NCBI GenBank assembly: GCA_002179805.1
Contig: NAVB01002017.1
Span: forward strand, 1 to 33,150
DNA length: 33,150 nucleotides
Reading direction: 5' to 3'
Source: Acanthamoeba lenticulata
Taxonomy: Eukaryota > Discosea > Longamoebia > Acanthamoebidae
Shown: positions 11,125 through 21,782 of the stretch, in pieces
Layout of the letters: every line of letters starts with the position of its first letter
How positions within the stretch are numbered: position 1 is the first letter of the stretch
Made by a program: the position numbers and the translations under genes
The notes under the pieces: generated by a model
Told to the model about the DNA's origin: nothing
What the model saw: only the letters and a program-made list of their open reading frames with translations
The model's database searches: none

Positions 11125-11587
11125 GTCTCTGCTTGGTGTGTGAATGCAGGAAAGACCACAAGCCCTTTTATAGCTGGCACTTGCGGGCTGGCCCGAAAGA
11201 ATAGCCCGGTTGTGCTGAAACCTTTGGCCGTGAAAATTCTTCTAAGGCCCGGTGCAGGGAAAACTGACGTTTGTCATGGCTCTGACTGGCTGTTCGGTGT
11301 GTTTTTTCGGGTCTTTTAACGGCATTGCGGGCCAAACCAGCTGTCAGACGGGCAATGCAGTTGCCGTTTTCGCCGCAAATGCTCAGAAAAGGTGAATACC
11401 AGCGCCCTGCATAGACAGCCTATCCGAATAGTCAATACTTTTTTTTTCTCTCTGTCCTGCGGTGAGGATGAAGCTGGTTGTAGGCCTCGCGGGCTGGCGT
11501 TGTGTTGAAACTTTGACATTTAATGCGCGGCCCGAGGCCGATCGAGAGCGAGGTGATCGGGAAATACAAATACATGTCGTCTCGCGA
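11125..11587. promoter_or_regulatory. Intergenic region: 3' UTR of RhoGEF gene and promoter of PB1 gene
   Basis: This 463-bp stretch has no gene. It contains the TATA box at 11165-11172 and two related direct-repeat blocks. The first holds GCGGGCTGGC (11183-11192) and GTTGTGCTGAAAC (11209-11221); the second holds the same words joined (11489-11498 and 11499-11511, one T/C change). A GAAAATTC palindrome (11232-11239) is a weak two-unit heat-shock-element lookalike. Confidence 0.5.
11165..11172 (-). promoter_or_regulatory. TATA box of the PB1/His-rich gene
   Basis: The minus strand reads GCTATAAAAGGGC, a near-ideal TATAAAAG, ending 41 bp before the ATG at 11124. Initiation about 25-30 bp downstream would leave a 5' leader of about 15 nt. 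It is the clearest core-promoter element in the window. Confidence 0.75.
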
Positions 11588-14500
11588 CTAGTCGGCCTTA
11601 TCGGCACCAAGGGCACCGCCGTGCTCGTCACCTTCATGGCGAGGCTGTCGTGGGCTCTTGATGGCCTCGGCTGCCTGCACCGCATCGGCCGCGTGATGGT
11701 CCCCATCCTTGTCCTTCTCTTTCTCTTTCTCCTTTTCTTTGTCCTTCTCCTTCTCCTTGTGGTTGCTGCCGGCCTTCTTGTTTCGCGTCGTGCCGCCTGG
11801 CATGGACTGGCGCTGCTTCTTGCCGGCCAGCGGGCGCGGCAGCGTGTTGCTGCGCACGAGGTTCTTGGTGCGCGCGTCCTCCCTGAACTCGTTCAGCGTC
11901 TTGGTGAGGACGTCGATCCACTTCTGCCGCTCCTGCAGCGTGGTCGTGTAGACAAAGCACGTCACCTCCGGGTTCATCAACAAGAACGCGTTCTGACGCG
12001 GCCCAAGGTGATGATGGTGATGGTGATGATGGCGTCAGTCAAGTTTGCTAACATACAAACATTGATGAAGGGAGTGAAGAACCGACCTGGACCGGGAGAT
12101 CAACGCTGTTGTTGAGGATGAGCTCGAGCTTCTCGGTGAAGAGCTTCATGCCCTGCAGGTCGAGCTGGTACATGAACATCAGGTCTGGCGTCGCCGGCTG
12201 TGCGCTGGGCGACATGGCTGTTCCAGAAAAGCCAATCAACGTCGTCCACGTCAGCCACCAGAAATGAATAATAATAATAATAAAAAAGGATACAAGAGGG
12301 AGCAAAAGGCGTACGGGCGGCGTCCTTGGAGATGGCGGGGGTGGCACGGCGCGAGCGTCGCTCCTTGGTCTTAGAGACGACCACGATGTCGGAGAAGAGC
12401 AGGAGATAGCGCATCTTGTCGGCCTTCATGACCTTGCCCTTGACCACCTTGCCGATCCACGCGCGGCCTTCGTACACGTACCGCCGGTCGGGCTCCACGA
12501 TGTTGATGTTCTGCAACACATTAACACGTATATGAGCTCAAGGTCGAGACCGAAGCAAAGGCGAGGCTGGGCTGGGCTGGGCTAGGACCTGGGCGTTGAA
12601 CATCTCCTGAAGGGCGAGGAGCTTGTTGATGTTGGAGTTGGCCGCGTGCGCCCGGTTGTTCTCCTGCGCGACGGCCTCGACGCGTGCGATGGCCTCCTCC
12701 AGCAGGTCAAAGTCCTCGTGGTCGGGGGTCGTGTATTGCCGCAGCGACTGCACCGCACACGACACACGACAGCGTCAACACGATGCGTAGAAGCAAAAGC
12801 ACGTGCAGTTGCCGCGACGGGTCCGTACACGAAGGAGACAGATGTAGCGGGGCACGCGTTGAACGGGCGTGATGAGGAACGACTCCATGTCGTACCCGAA
12901 GAACTGCTTCTGCTTGTTGATCCGCTGATCCACGCCCTGTTTCACGTCATTCAAGAGAAGAAGACTTGAGCGGCCCAACAACGACGACCCTGCGACGACG
13001 ATGACAAAGGGAAGAGGAGGCCGTACGGCGAGGAAGTCGGAAAACTTCTTGCTCTCGGCGCTGAGCTTCTTGAGGAGGTCGTGCGCCGGCTGGTAGTTGA
13101 CGATGTAACTCCGGTACACCTTCATGAACGCGCTCTGCGCAGAGACACACAACACGAGCGATGAGGCTCGAGTCACCAGCTGGTCAGGCGCGTGCGCAAA
13201 TGGGAGGACAGACGTACCATCTCCACAAAGATGTCGCCGATGGTGGACGTCATCGCGTTCCAGCCGTCAATCCGCGCCTCCAGCTTTGGTTTTTCATGCG
13301 TCGTTAACAAGCGCCCAGCAAGAAACGAGACGAGAAAAAGCGCGCGCCGTCATAAAGAGGCAAGGCCGCACCTTGTTGAGGAGGACGGTGGTGAAGCTCA
13401 TGACGACCTCCACCTGGCAGAACAGCGTCTTGACTTGGTCCGCAGTGATGTCCCACTCCTGCACAAGACCACACGCGTCATCAGTACGAGCCCCTTCAAG
13501 AAGAGACAAAGAAAAGCTGCAGTTGGGCACTTACGTCGGGTTCATGGGCGATGGCGTCCTTGAGGGGCTGCTGGTACTCGTTGATGAGGGCCGACAGGCA
13601 GGACTTGTAGTTGCGCTCCGTCGTGAGGATCTCGCGCACCACATTCTCACGCATCTCTGCACGCATTCCACACATTCCTTTAAGATACGGGAACGGCGAA
13701 AGGAGGACGGCGATGAGGAGGCCAGGCCGGTACCCATCTGCTGGAGGAGGCGGACCTCGCCGCCCTTCAGGCTCTGGGACTTGCGGTACTCGGCCTTGCT
13801 CATCCGCTTGGTCGCGTGCTTGATCAGCTGCTGGAACTTCAGGTTGGACTGCGGCACCGCCGGGCTTGTTGCTATTTTTCACACACGCACATACACACAT
13901 GCCGCGCTTGTTAGCCTGCATTCTTGCGCACACGCACACAGGTGCTCAGGCGCACGCACGCACGCACGCACGAACACGAACACGAACCATCGAGTGTCGG
14001 GGCCGGTGGTGCACGCGGAGTCGGAGGAGGCAAGGTGGTGCTGCTGGACGGAGACGGCGACGTGGGGTTGAAGGAGACGCGAAGAGGCGTAGGCGCCGAG
14101 ATCACGATCGTATCCTCCGAGAACTGCGTCTGCTGCGTCGAGGTAGATGAGGAAGAAGATGAAGATGATGTCGATGCTATTGGAGAAGATGACGAAGACG
14201 AAGACGAGGAGTTGATTGGAGGGGAAGCGGCGGTATCCTCGGGAGGAAGGGACCCATCAGAGGCCCGTCGGGCCTTATTGGGCTTCGCCGTAGTTGAGGC
14301 TGACGAGCTCGAGCCTGCGCTTGAGCCCGAGCCCAAGCCCGAACCTGACGAGCCTGACGAGTCCGAGGAGCCCGACGAGAGGGCAGCCAGGCTGTCGGCC
14401 TTGAGCATGTGTCGCCGCTCCTTCCCCTTTTCCTTGTCCTTTGGCTTCTCTCTCTCGCTCTCTCTGTCCTTGTCCTTTTCTTTTTCCTTTTCCTTGTCCT

Positions 14501-17500
14501 TTTCCCTCTCGGCCTTCTCACCGCCGCGGTTGTGCCGTCCCTCGACGTCGTCGGCCTCAGCGGGTTTGGCCGACGTCGGAGTGACGACGTCGCCGCTGCC
14601 GCCGACGTGCCGCAGCTCGACCATTCGCCCGATGGTGGTGCCCGACGGCGCCTTCGTCGAGTTGGGCGGCCGTGGCGGCGGCGGTGACTTGGGAACGCTC
14701 GCTAGAGACGGTGACGACAAGGAGTTGTAGCTGCGCACGCCCGAGCCGCCGCTGCCGCTGCTGGCCGGGTGCGAAGAGTTGTGCGGCCGCGAGTAGGGCG
14801 AAGTCGAGGAGCCTCCCATCCTGCCGGCTGATGGTCGCACCTTGCCCTCCTGCGCGCCAATAGGTCAGCAGCGGCTGCGCATCGATAGCTCCGCGTGCGT
14901 GGCACAACAGAGAAGAGACGTACGGCGGCACCGCATCGGCAATGTTCACGCATATTCTTGAGCTCCTCGCGCAGAGACAGCGCCTCATGGCGCCACTGCT
15001 CATTCACCAGCTTGAGCCGCGTTATCTCGCTCTGCATTTTATTCAAGATTAGAAAACTAATTACAAAATCTAAATATTCGAAGAAAATGAAAAAAGAAGC
15101 CACCGTACGCGATACATGATCATGGCCTTCTCCTGCTCTTGGGCCTGGCTTTGGAAGCGGTCGAGTTCGGCGCGCAGGAAGCCCACCGAAGCGTTGGCCG
15201 GGACGGAACCCAGAGGGTGCTGCGGTCGCATAGTTTCATGTTGCTTGGCGGCTGCTTGTACTCGCACGCCCTGTTGTTGCTGTCGCTCCTTCTTACGAGC
15301 CTCTGCGATTCATAACAATTAGATTAGAATGTAATAGATAAAATAAATAATTAAAAAAAGACGAAAATAAAAGAGAATGCCAGACGCACGCTTGGGCGAG
15401 TCCGAGGAGGGGATCTTGAGGTCGAGCTCGCCGCTGTCGATGCGCGAACTGCTGCCAGTCTTGAGTGCGACATCGAACGAGTTGGAGCGGCCAGCGCGCG
15501 ATCCGCTGTTCCGTCGGATGCCGCTCCCATGGCCAGTGCGGATCGACTTGGTCACCACAAAGGGCAGTCCTACGCGTGATGTGTCTTCGCCGCTGTCTGG
15601 TTTTTTCCTGCTCTTGGCCACGGGCGACGTGTCACTGCTGCCACTGCCGCTGCTGGCGACACCATCGTCATCATCGTGATTGCTCTCCCTACGCTTGGCC
15701 TCCTTCGCTTCCTTAGTGTCCTTGTCCTTGGTGGGACCTTCCTTCTCCTTCTTGCTGCGCCGACTGTTGTTGCTGGATCCCAGCTTGCTGGCCTCGATCA
15801 TCTGCTCAACGATACCGGCGATTGACGCACTGCGACTCTTGAAGCACGCCTCGAGCGCCTCGGCGTCGCTGTCTCCGCCACCACCACCACCGTCGCCACC
15901 ATCGCCGCCACTGCTGCTACCACCACCATTGGCGGCGTGGCTTCCACTGTCGCCGCTTTCGACGCCGCTGTTGCTGCCGCCGAGCTTGATCTCGTGCACT
16001 TGAGGGTAGGCCCTCGGGCTGACGATGACCTGCAGGTGGCCCTCATCCGAGGGGATGATGGCCATCACCTGCGGCCGCGGGGATCGCGACGACCTGCTCT
16101 TGGGCTTCAGCGACGGGTTGATTTCCAGATCTGTTCCACCACCACCAACACCAACACCAAGCACGTTTAGCAATCCAGCCCACCGCGATCGACTTTTGAA
16201 CACGAAGGGGACATACTCTTGAGCTCAGCCAGGTTCTTGTTCACGGCTTCGTCGTGGGCCTGCACGCACGCGGATACCTGTGAGACATAGATACAGGCTC
16301 ACAGGCGCACAGAGGCGACAAACCACAATCGTGGCCTTGAGGTCGGTGTCAGAGAGGCAGCGGCGGGGGCTGGAGGGCTGCTGGCCTGCCTTGTCGCTGC
16401 CATCGGCCGTCGACACAGCCGCATGAGCGGCCGAGGCCGCCAGCTCTGGCGTCCCCTTGGCGCTCGGCTTGACGGAGATCCGGGCCTTGCGGCTGCGGCG
16501 CCCAACGGTCGCGGCGCGCTTTGGCTGCGTCGTCACGTCATCCTTGGACACAGACGTGGCCTTGCTCTGCTGCTTGCCGCCATTCTGCTGCTTCTTTTTG
16601 CTCACGGCACTGGCGATCGGCGTGTCATCGGGCATCGAACGCGAGCGCTTCATGGTCCCTGCATGACGGCACACAAGTGTGAGCTACGCGCGACATGCGG
16701 AGAATGCACGTTCGGCGCGGGTGTGGATTGGCGAACCAGTGTTGGTGGAGGTCGGTCCCGCCTGCTTGTCCCTCTCGTCGTCCTCCTCTGGAAAGGAGGC
16801 CCAGACCTGCTTGAGGTTGAGCGATGCCGGGCTAGTGATGGTCCGCTTGCTCTTCAGCGTATCCTTGTCCTTTGCTCCTTTTTCCTTGTCCTTTTTGTTC
16901 TTCTTGGACGCAGCGCTGTTGTGGGCTGTCTCGTCGGCCGACGCGGGCGCGACCCCAGAGTCCGCCTTCTTCGCACTTTGGGCTTGCTGCTGTTGCTGCG
17001 GTTCCTTTGCGTTCTTGCGCGCTTTCGACTCCTTCGCTGGCGACTTGCTGCTGCTCGCCGAAGGAGAGCCCTTGGCCGTGTCCTTTGCCTCAGTGGACTT
17101 TGCGTCGGGTTTGGCCTCAGCTGCGGCGCTCACGACGGAGGACGTCGGCGGGGGCGGGGGGTCCCGCCTCGATTCCTGCTTGGCCGAGGAGGCGTCGGCA
17201 GTGGCCGGCTTCGAAGCCGCGTCCTTCTTGTACTCGGGCCCTGCCTTGGCCGCGGTCTTGGCGGCTCGCGCAGTACCGCCGGGGCTGGTGCTCGGGCTCT
17301 GATTGGCGACGCCACGCGGCGAGGAGTGGCCGCTGCGAGGAGAAGGGAAGCCGCCGTTAAAGCTGCCGCTCCGCAAGACCGTTGTGACCGTCGCTGATGC
17401 AGCCGCTGGGCTGGGCGACGAGGCCGAGGACGAGAGTGACTTGGCTGCTGCGGGGGCGGGTGGTGTGTCATTGCTGGACGAGTCCGCGGCGGTGTGGATG

Positions 17501-17643
17501 TGACACGTCCTCGCGTGGTTGCAGTTGCGACACATGCCCGAGCGCCAGGCGTGCTGCTCGAAGCCTTGCACACACTTTTGTGAAAGTGCCCTCTCGTGGC
17601 CCAATTCTACACATCTGCTACAAGAAGGCGCGGGCGCGGCCAT
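11588..17643 (-). CDS. RhoGEF (DH-PH) protein with N-terminal Cys/His motif and coiled coil
   Basis: Seventeen exons: 17643-16737, 16658-16324, 16277-16217, 16130-15390, 15302-15109, 15031-14924, 14849-13984, 13864-13734, 13656-13535, 13458-13372, 13283-13218, 13134-13027, 12936-12829, 12747-12589, 12510-12315, 12217-12087 and 11992-11588. All phases agree and the sum is 1574 aa. N-terminus: a Cys/His cluster (CSRC, then CVQGFEQHAWRSGMCRNC), probably a small zinc site. Then come disordered Ser/Lys-rich sequence, a coiled coil (about 690-780) and KEKEKD tracts. The DH domain is at about 1115-1330 (VVREILTTERNYKSCLSALI; FLITPVQRVPRYICLL) and the PH domain at about 1335-1480, ending near ERQKWIDVL. 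DH-PH proteins load GTP on Rho/Rac GTPases at membranes to control actin. The start is the first ATG after a likely 5'-UTR intron (17778-17673). The exons upstream of the DH domain could in principle belong to separate transcripts. Confidence 0.85.
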
Positions 17644-18057
17644 TTTCGAATTGTTACAAGAAGGGCTGGCGTCTGCAATAGAAGCGCGTGTGATCAGTAA
17701 GTCGCTGGCCAAGGTGAATGAGAAAAATGAAAATCTAGTGTTTCTCTCGAGGAGCAAATGCAGACTGGGCTCAGGTACCAATACTCCCCTCCCTCCCCTC
17801 TTCCAGTCCGGTATCTGTCGCGCCGCAGAGCTCTGCCCACAAGCCGTCAATGCACCACCAATCTTCTCCAACGCGTCTTAGATGTTCGATTTGCGAACGT
17901 TGGTGTCCTTTTGCCTTGTGTCTATTAACTGCCGACTCACAGTTTTTGTCGACATATTAAAAATGCCTAGTGAACAACATCAACGTTCACGAGCCACCCT
18001 CGGACGCTCTCTTCAAAGTGTGGCGGTGTTGAGACCAACGCAGTTGGTAAACTCTGG
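17644..18057. other. Intergenic region upstream of RhoGEF gene
   Basis: This 414-bp stretch separates two tandem minus-strand genes. On the minus strand, GTACCT at 17778 and TTGCAG ending at 17673 look like a 106-bp 5'-UTR intron with a TTACTGATC branch-like word. TGTCGACA occurs at 17947-17954. No TATA box or RNA gene was recognised. Confidence 0.4.
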
Positions 18058-19681
18058 CTAGGTGAGCTTAGTGACGAGCTCGCAGAGCCGACACTCGGCG
18101 TAGTGAACACAACGGTCCAGGTGGATGCGGAACCAGCGCCAGGCGAGCGCAGCGGTCGCGTGGAAGTCGGCCGCGCGGGCCGAGTCAAAGGATTGGATGC
18201 CCTCGACGACGGGCTTGGTCCACTTCACGATCTCGCGTCGCAGGTGCTCCGTGTCGATCTCCGAGGCCGGGCGCACGCCCTCGCCCGTGCCCACGCCCAG
18301 GCCAGCACTGGCCTCGTCCTCGCGGTAGGCCAACTTGGCGCTGTGCTTCCAGTCGAACCACTGCTGGTAGGCCTCGACGCCGCCGCGCTGGTGGTTGTCC
18401 TCAAAGTTGAGGAGGAATTGCCAGAGCTCGGCGCCTGACGCAAAGTTGCGGATGTCGACGAAGGCGCGTGGGCCCGGAGCAAGCGTGGCGATGTTGGGCG
18501 CGCCGATGTAGACCGGCACGGCGCCGCCAAGGAGGGCGTGGCTCCACTCGGGCGCCACAAAGCTGGCTTCCTCAATGGCCTCTGTGATGAGGATGAACTT
18601 GTAGGTACCCATGAAGTCGATCCGCTTGGACAGCTGGTAGGGGTTGCCACCGGCGGCGTCGGGCATGGCACGATTGCTGCGGTGCGGGCCGTAGCTGTGG
18701 AGACGGTCGCCGGCGACCTGGAAGAACTGGTCGATGATGTCGCGGAACTGGGGTGCCACGCCGTGCTCGTTGAAGTAGGCGATGAAGCGCTCGTCGGACT
18801 TGACCGGGGCCGGGCGCAGGTATTCGGACACGGTGCGGCCCCACGGACAGATGAGCGAGACCGGCATGGTGGAGGCCTGGTCGGGCGTCATGGAAAAGTC
18901 GATGCGCGAGCGCACGGCCTCATCATTGATGGTGTAGCCCGGGTAGCTCTGCGCGGCCTCGTAGTAGAAGACTCCCGTCAGGGGCAGGTTGGTCGGCACG
19001 CGGTGGCCGTCGAGCTTGGTCGTGTACCAGTGGCGCGGGTTAGGCCGCCGCCGCTCGGGCCACGCGATGGGCAGGTCAGCCCCGTAGCCAAACTTGGGGT
19101 GGTTGGTCAGCTCCATCACCACGGCGTCGGCGTCGTCGTAGCCCGAGCCGCCCTCATGCACGATCTCGCACTCGACGGGGCACTGCTTGTTGACTTCTAC
19201 GCCCGCGGCGGCCCAGTTCAGCGTCACGTCTTTGCCATAGCCCCACGCAGGCCACACGCCCGTGTTCCACTTGCCTAGTAGTGGCCACGGCGAAGGGACG
19301 CGTTGAGCGAATCGTTTTGACCATTCACGAAATGAACCATGAATCCATTTGACACAACGCACCATGGCCAGTTGAAAGGATGATCCTGCGCTTGCGCTGC
19401 AGAATTGGGTCGGATTGATGAGCTTCATCGTGTATCTTTGACTTTGGATCGATCCACACGGTCTTCGGCTCGCTTTGCTCAACTTTGTCACGAAGCGCAG
19501 TAGATTCGGAGCTCGAGGTGGTGGTGTCGGCCACACTGCCCCCACCAAAGGTCACGTACATGACGTAAATGTAGACCGACAGGAGAGCCACCACGGCAAA
19601 GAGCAGGCCCCACTGCACGTAGGCGCTTTGGCGTGACCTCGAGCCCAGTCGTGGCTTCATGGCAGCCCCACCGTACTTCAT
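18058..19681 (-). CDS. Type II membrane fucosyltransferase-like enzyme (GT10 family)
   Basis: Two exons, 19681-19363 and 19274-18058, with a GTGCGT-AG intron, 511 aa. A short basic cytoplasmic tail precedes a membrane anchor (about residues 22-43, VQWGLLFAVVALLSVYIYVM) and a Ser/Thr stem, the layout of a Golgi enzyme. The catalytic core carries the alpha-1,3/4-fucosyltransferase block at about 330-367: YKFILITEAIEEASFV then HALLGGAVPVYIGAP, followed by RAFVDIRNF and YQQWFDWK. In the family this block binds GDP-fucose; here the usual FENS...TEK pattern is changed to ITEA...PEW, so donor or activity may differ. The role would be fucosylation of glycoproteins or surface glycans. A further GT of the same fold cannot be excluded. 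Confidence 0.8.
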
Positions 19682-19813
19682 CTTTCGGAACGCGGCGCAA
19701 CAACAATGACCAAACCAGAAAGTCCTCTCAAGGAATTTGATTTGGTTTTCTTTTTTTCAAGGATTCAATCTGCAAATATACTCACCCGACCCGGCAACGG
19801 AAACCTTCTGAAG
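19682..19813. promoter_or_regulatory. Short bidirectional promoter
   Basis: A 132-bp gap between the start codons of the GT10 gene (minus) and the OGFr-domain gene (plus). It is T-rich in the middle (CTTTTTTTC near 19750). An in-frame ATG at 19706 lies only 24 bp from the opposite start, so 19814 was preferred as the plus-strand start. No TATA box was seen. Confidence 0.4.
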
Positions 19814-21631
19814 ATGGAGCCAAGCGCCAACGACCCGAGAGAGCTGCACCAGGTGGCTCAGCCCGGAGCGGCGCCATACGCGAACGCGAACGCGCATGTG
19901 CAGGCAAATGCCAACGCCGAGGCTACACATTCGATGGTTGACCCGGCCGGCACCAGAGCACGGCGGCGAGCAACGACTTCCGATCCTGCCGAGCCCAAAA
20001 AGGAAGATGACGAGGAGGAAGATGACGACGACGAAGACGACGACGACGAAGAGGATGAAGAAGACGAAGATGAGGACGAAGACGAGGATGACGATAGCGA
20101 TCCTCCGTTCATGGTGGTGCCCAGGTACGCCAATGCCAACGCCAACCAACCCGCAGCAAGGGGCGTCTCCTCCTACATGTATGGGTTCTCTTCGCGGTAC
20201 TCTCGTCCTCGCCACGGTACGCCACCCTCCCCAACACGCAAAATATCTGTTGCTTTTTTATTGTTATTAGCGCTATTAACAACGCCAAACAAACAGACCT
20301 CACAGGAGCACCTGCTGGCGCGGGCATCAACTGGATGTTCTACGCGGGCAAGGCGCCCTCCTTGCCCGACCGCGTCTACATCCACCAGTTCCATGAGCTC
20401 TGGTGGGCCGACTACCGCCGCCTCGAATACGAGCACTCGTACGATGCCCCAATGAAGAGACCCTTCCACACCCTTTCCATTCGTACGGCTCCAAGCTCAC
20501 CATCATGTGGCCTTTCTCTTCTTGTTCTTGTTCATGCGCAGGTTCATCCAGTGGCTGTTCCCGGTCTTTGAGTCGTCGGGCGTCAACTGGGACGCCGAAG
20601 CGCTTTCCAAGTCGGAGGCTCGGCTGATGCGGCAGGACTTTGATATCGCCACGCGCGTCATCCGCTCCTACAGGTTCCTCACCACCACCACCACCACCAT
20701 CATCTTCCCCACCACTTTATCATCTGCCCAACTGCTGACGCGCCAGCAACGCTGCCGCCACCTTAACAACGCGCACGCACACACGACAGGCTGATGCTCA
20801 ACTTCTACGGCATCCGGCTCGTGTCGGAGGTGACGGGCGAGGTGGCCAGATGGCCCGGCATCTGGCGTGACCGCTACGACAACCTCAACTGGAGCGGCCA
20901 CAACAACCTCCGCATCAGTACGTGTGTTGGCGCCTGACGAAGGGTTTGCTTCTGTGCTCTTGGGCGTGATGCTGACGCGGCGCCACCTCATCACAGCGCG
21001 GATCCTGACGAGCCTGGGCGAGCTCGGCTTCCAGCGCTACAAGCAGCCGCTGCTGGACTTCCTGACGCGGGAGATCACACAAAACCGGCAGCTGCCCAAC
21101 TGCCGCTCGTCGCTGGTGGGCTTCTGGGCCAAGACCCTCGATTACGCGTCGCCGGCCTACCGGGCCAAGACCCTCGAGGACCGCGAGGACCGCGAGGACA
21201 GCGTCTTCTTCCGGCACATGGACGAGAACTCGGCCGAGTACCAGCGGTGGGTGGCCGAGGAGGCCCAAGAGCTGGCCCAGCGTGAGGCCGGCCTCGAGGA
21301 GGCCCAGCGCCAGGAGGACGAGGAGGAGCGGCAGCGCCGCGAGCGGGGCGAGCCCGATGAGCCGGCGGCGCCCTCTTGGGGCTCGCGCTACGGCGCCAGC
21401 GGCGCGGGGTCGCGGTGGGCCGCGCGATGGGCGCACGAGGAGGACGAGGACGAGGATGAAGAAGACGAGGTGAGCGAGAACAGCGACGGCGAAAAGGCCG
21501 AGCGCGTCGTGAGCGAGGATGACAGCGATGCCGACTCCGCAGGTGTTGAGGAAGATGCTGCCGATGACGACAATGAGTGCGAGGAGAAGGCTGATGGGGC
21601 TGGTGTTGGCCATGGCAGCGGCAAGTTGTGA
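19814..21631 (+). CDS. Opioid growth factor receptor (OGFr) conserved-domain protein
   Basis: Five exons: 19814-20216, 20297-20438, 20542-20673, 20790-20917 and 20997-21631, 479 aa. After an N-terminal Asn/Ala-rich part and a pure acidic run (about residues 60-95), residues 147-310 match the OGFr N-terminal domain: INWMFYAGKAP, IHQFHELWWADYRRLEYEHS, FIQWLFP, LMLNFYGIRL, NLNWSGHNNLRITRIL and TSLGELGF. Each joined exon boundary restores these conserved words, which supports the model. The C-terminus is a Glu/Arg-rich helical and acidic tail. In mammals OGFr binds met-enkephalin and restrains growth; the same domain occurs in fungi, plants and protists without known ligand, so opioid binding should not be assumed here. 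Confidence 0.88.
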
Positions 21632-21782
21632 AAGGCTGCATTTTTTATATGATTTCTTCGTGATGTTTACCCAAAAAATCTGAACTATGCGTTCGTTGCG
21701 CGAGAACACCAGCAAAAACGCAGGCAGGTGACCGTACGTCCTTTTTCTTTTGTTCATATCAGATAGACACGTTGGCCACGGC

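Noticed and set aside
11232..11239. GAAAATTC as a heat-shock element
   Set aside because: Only two inverted units are present where three are usual for HSF trimer binding, and it lies about 108 bp from the start codon without further copies.
17644..17871. N-terminal extension of the RhoGEF frame up to 17871
   Set aside because: It begins at TTG, not ATG, and contains a good acceptor-like TTGCAG with pyrimidine tract in a phase that does not join to the upstream frame; it is probably 5' UTR with an intron.
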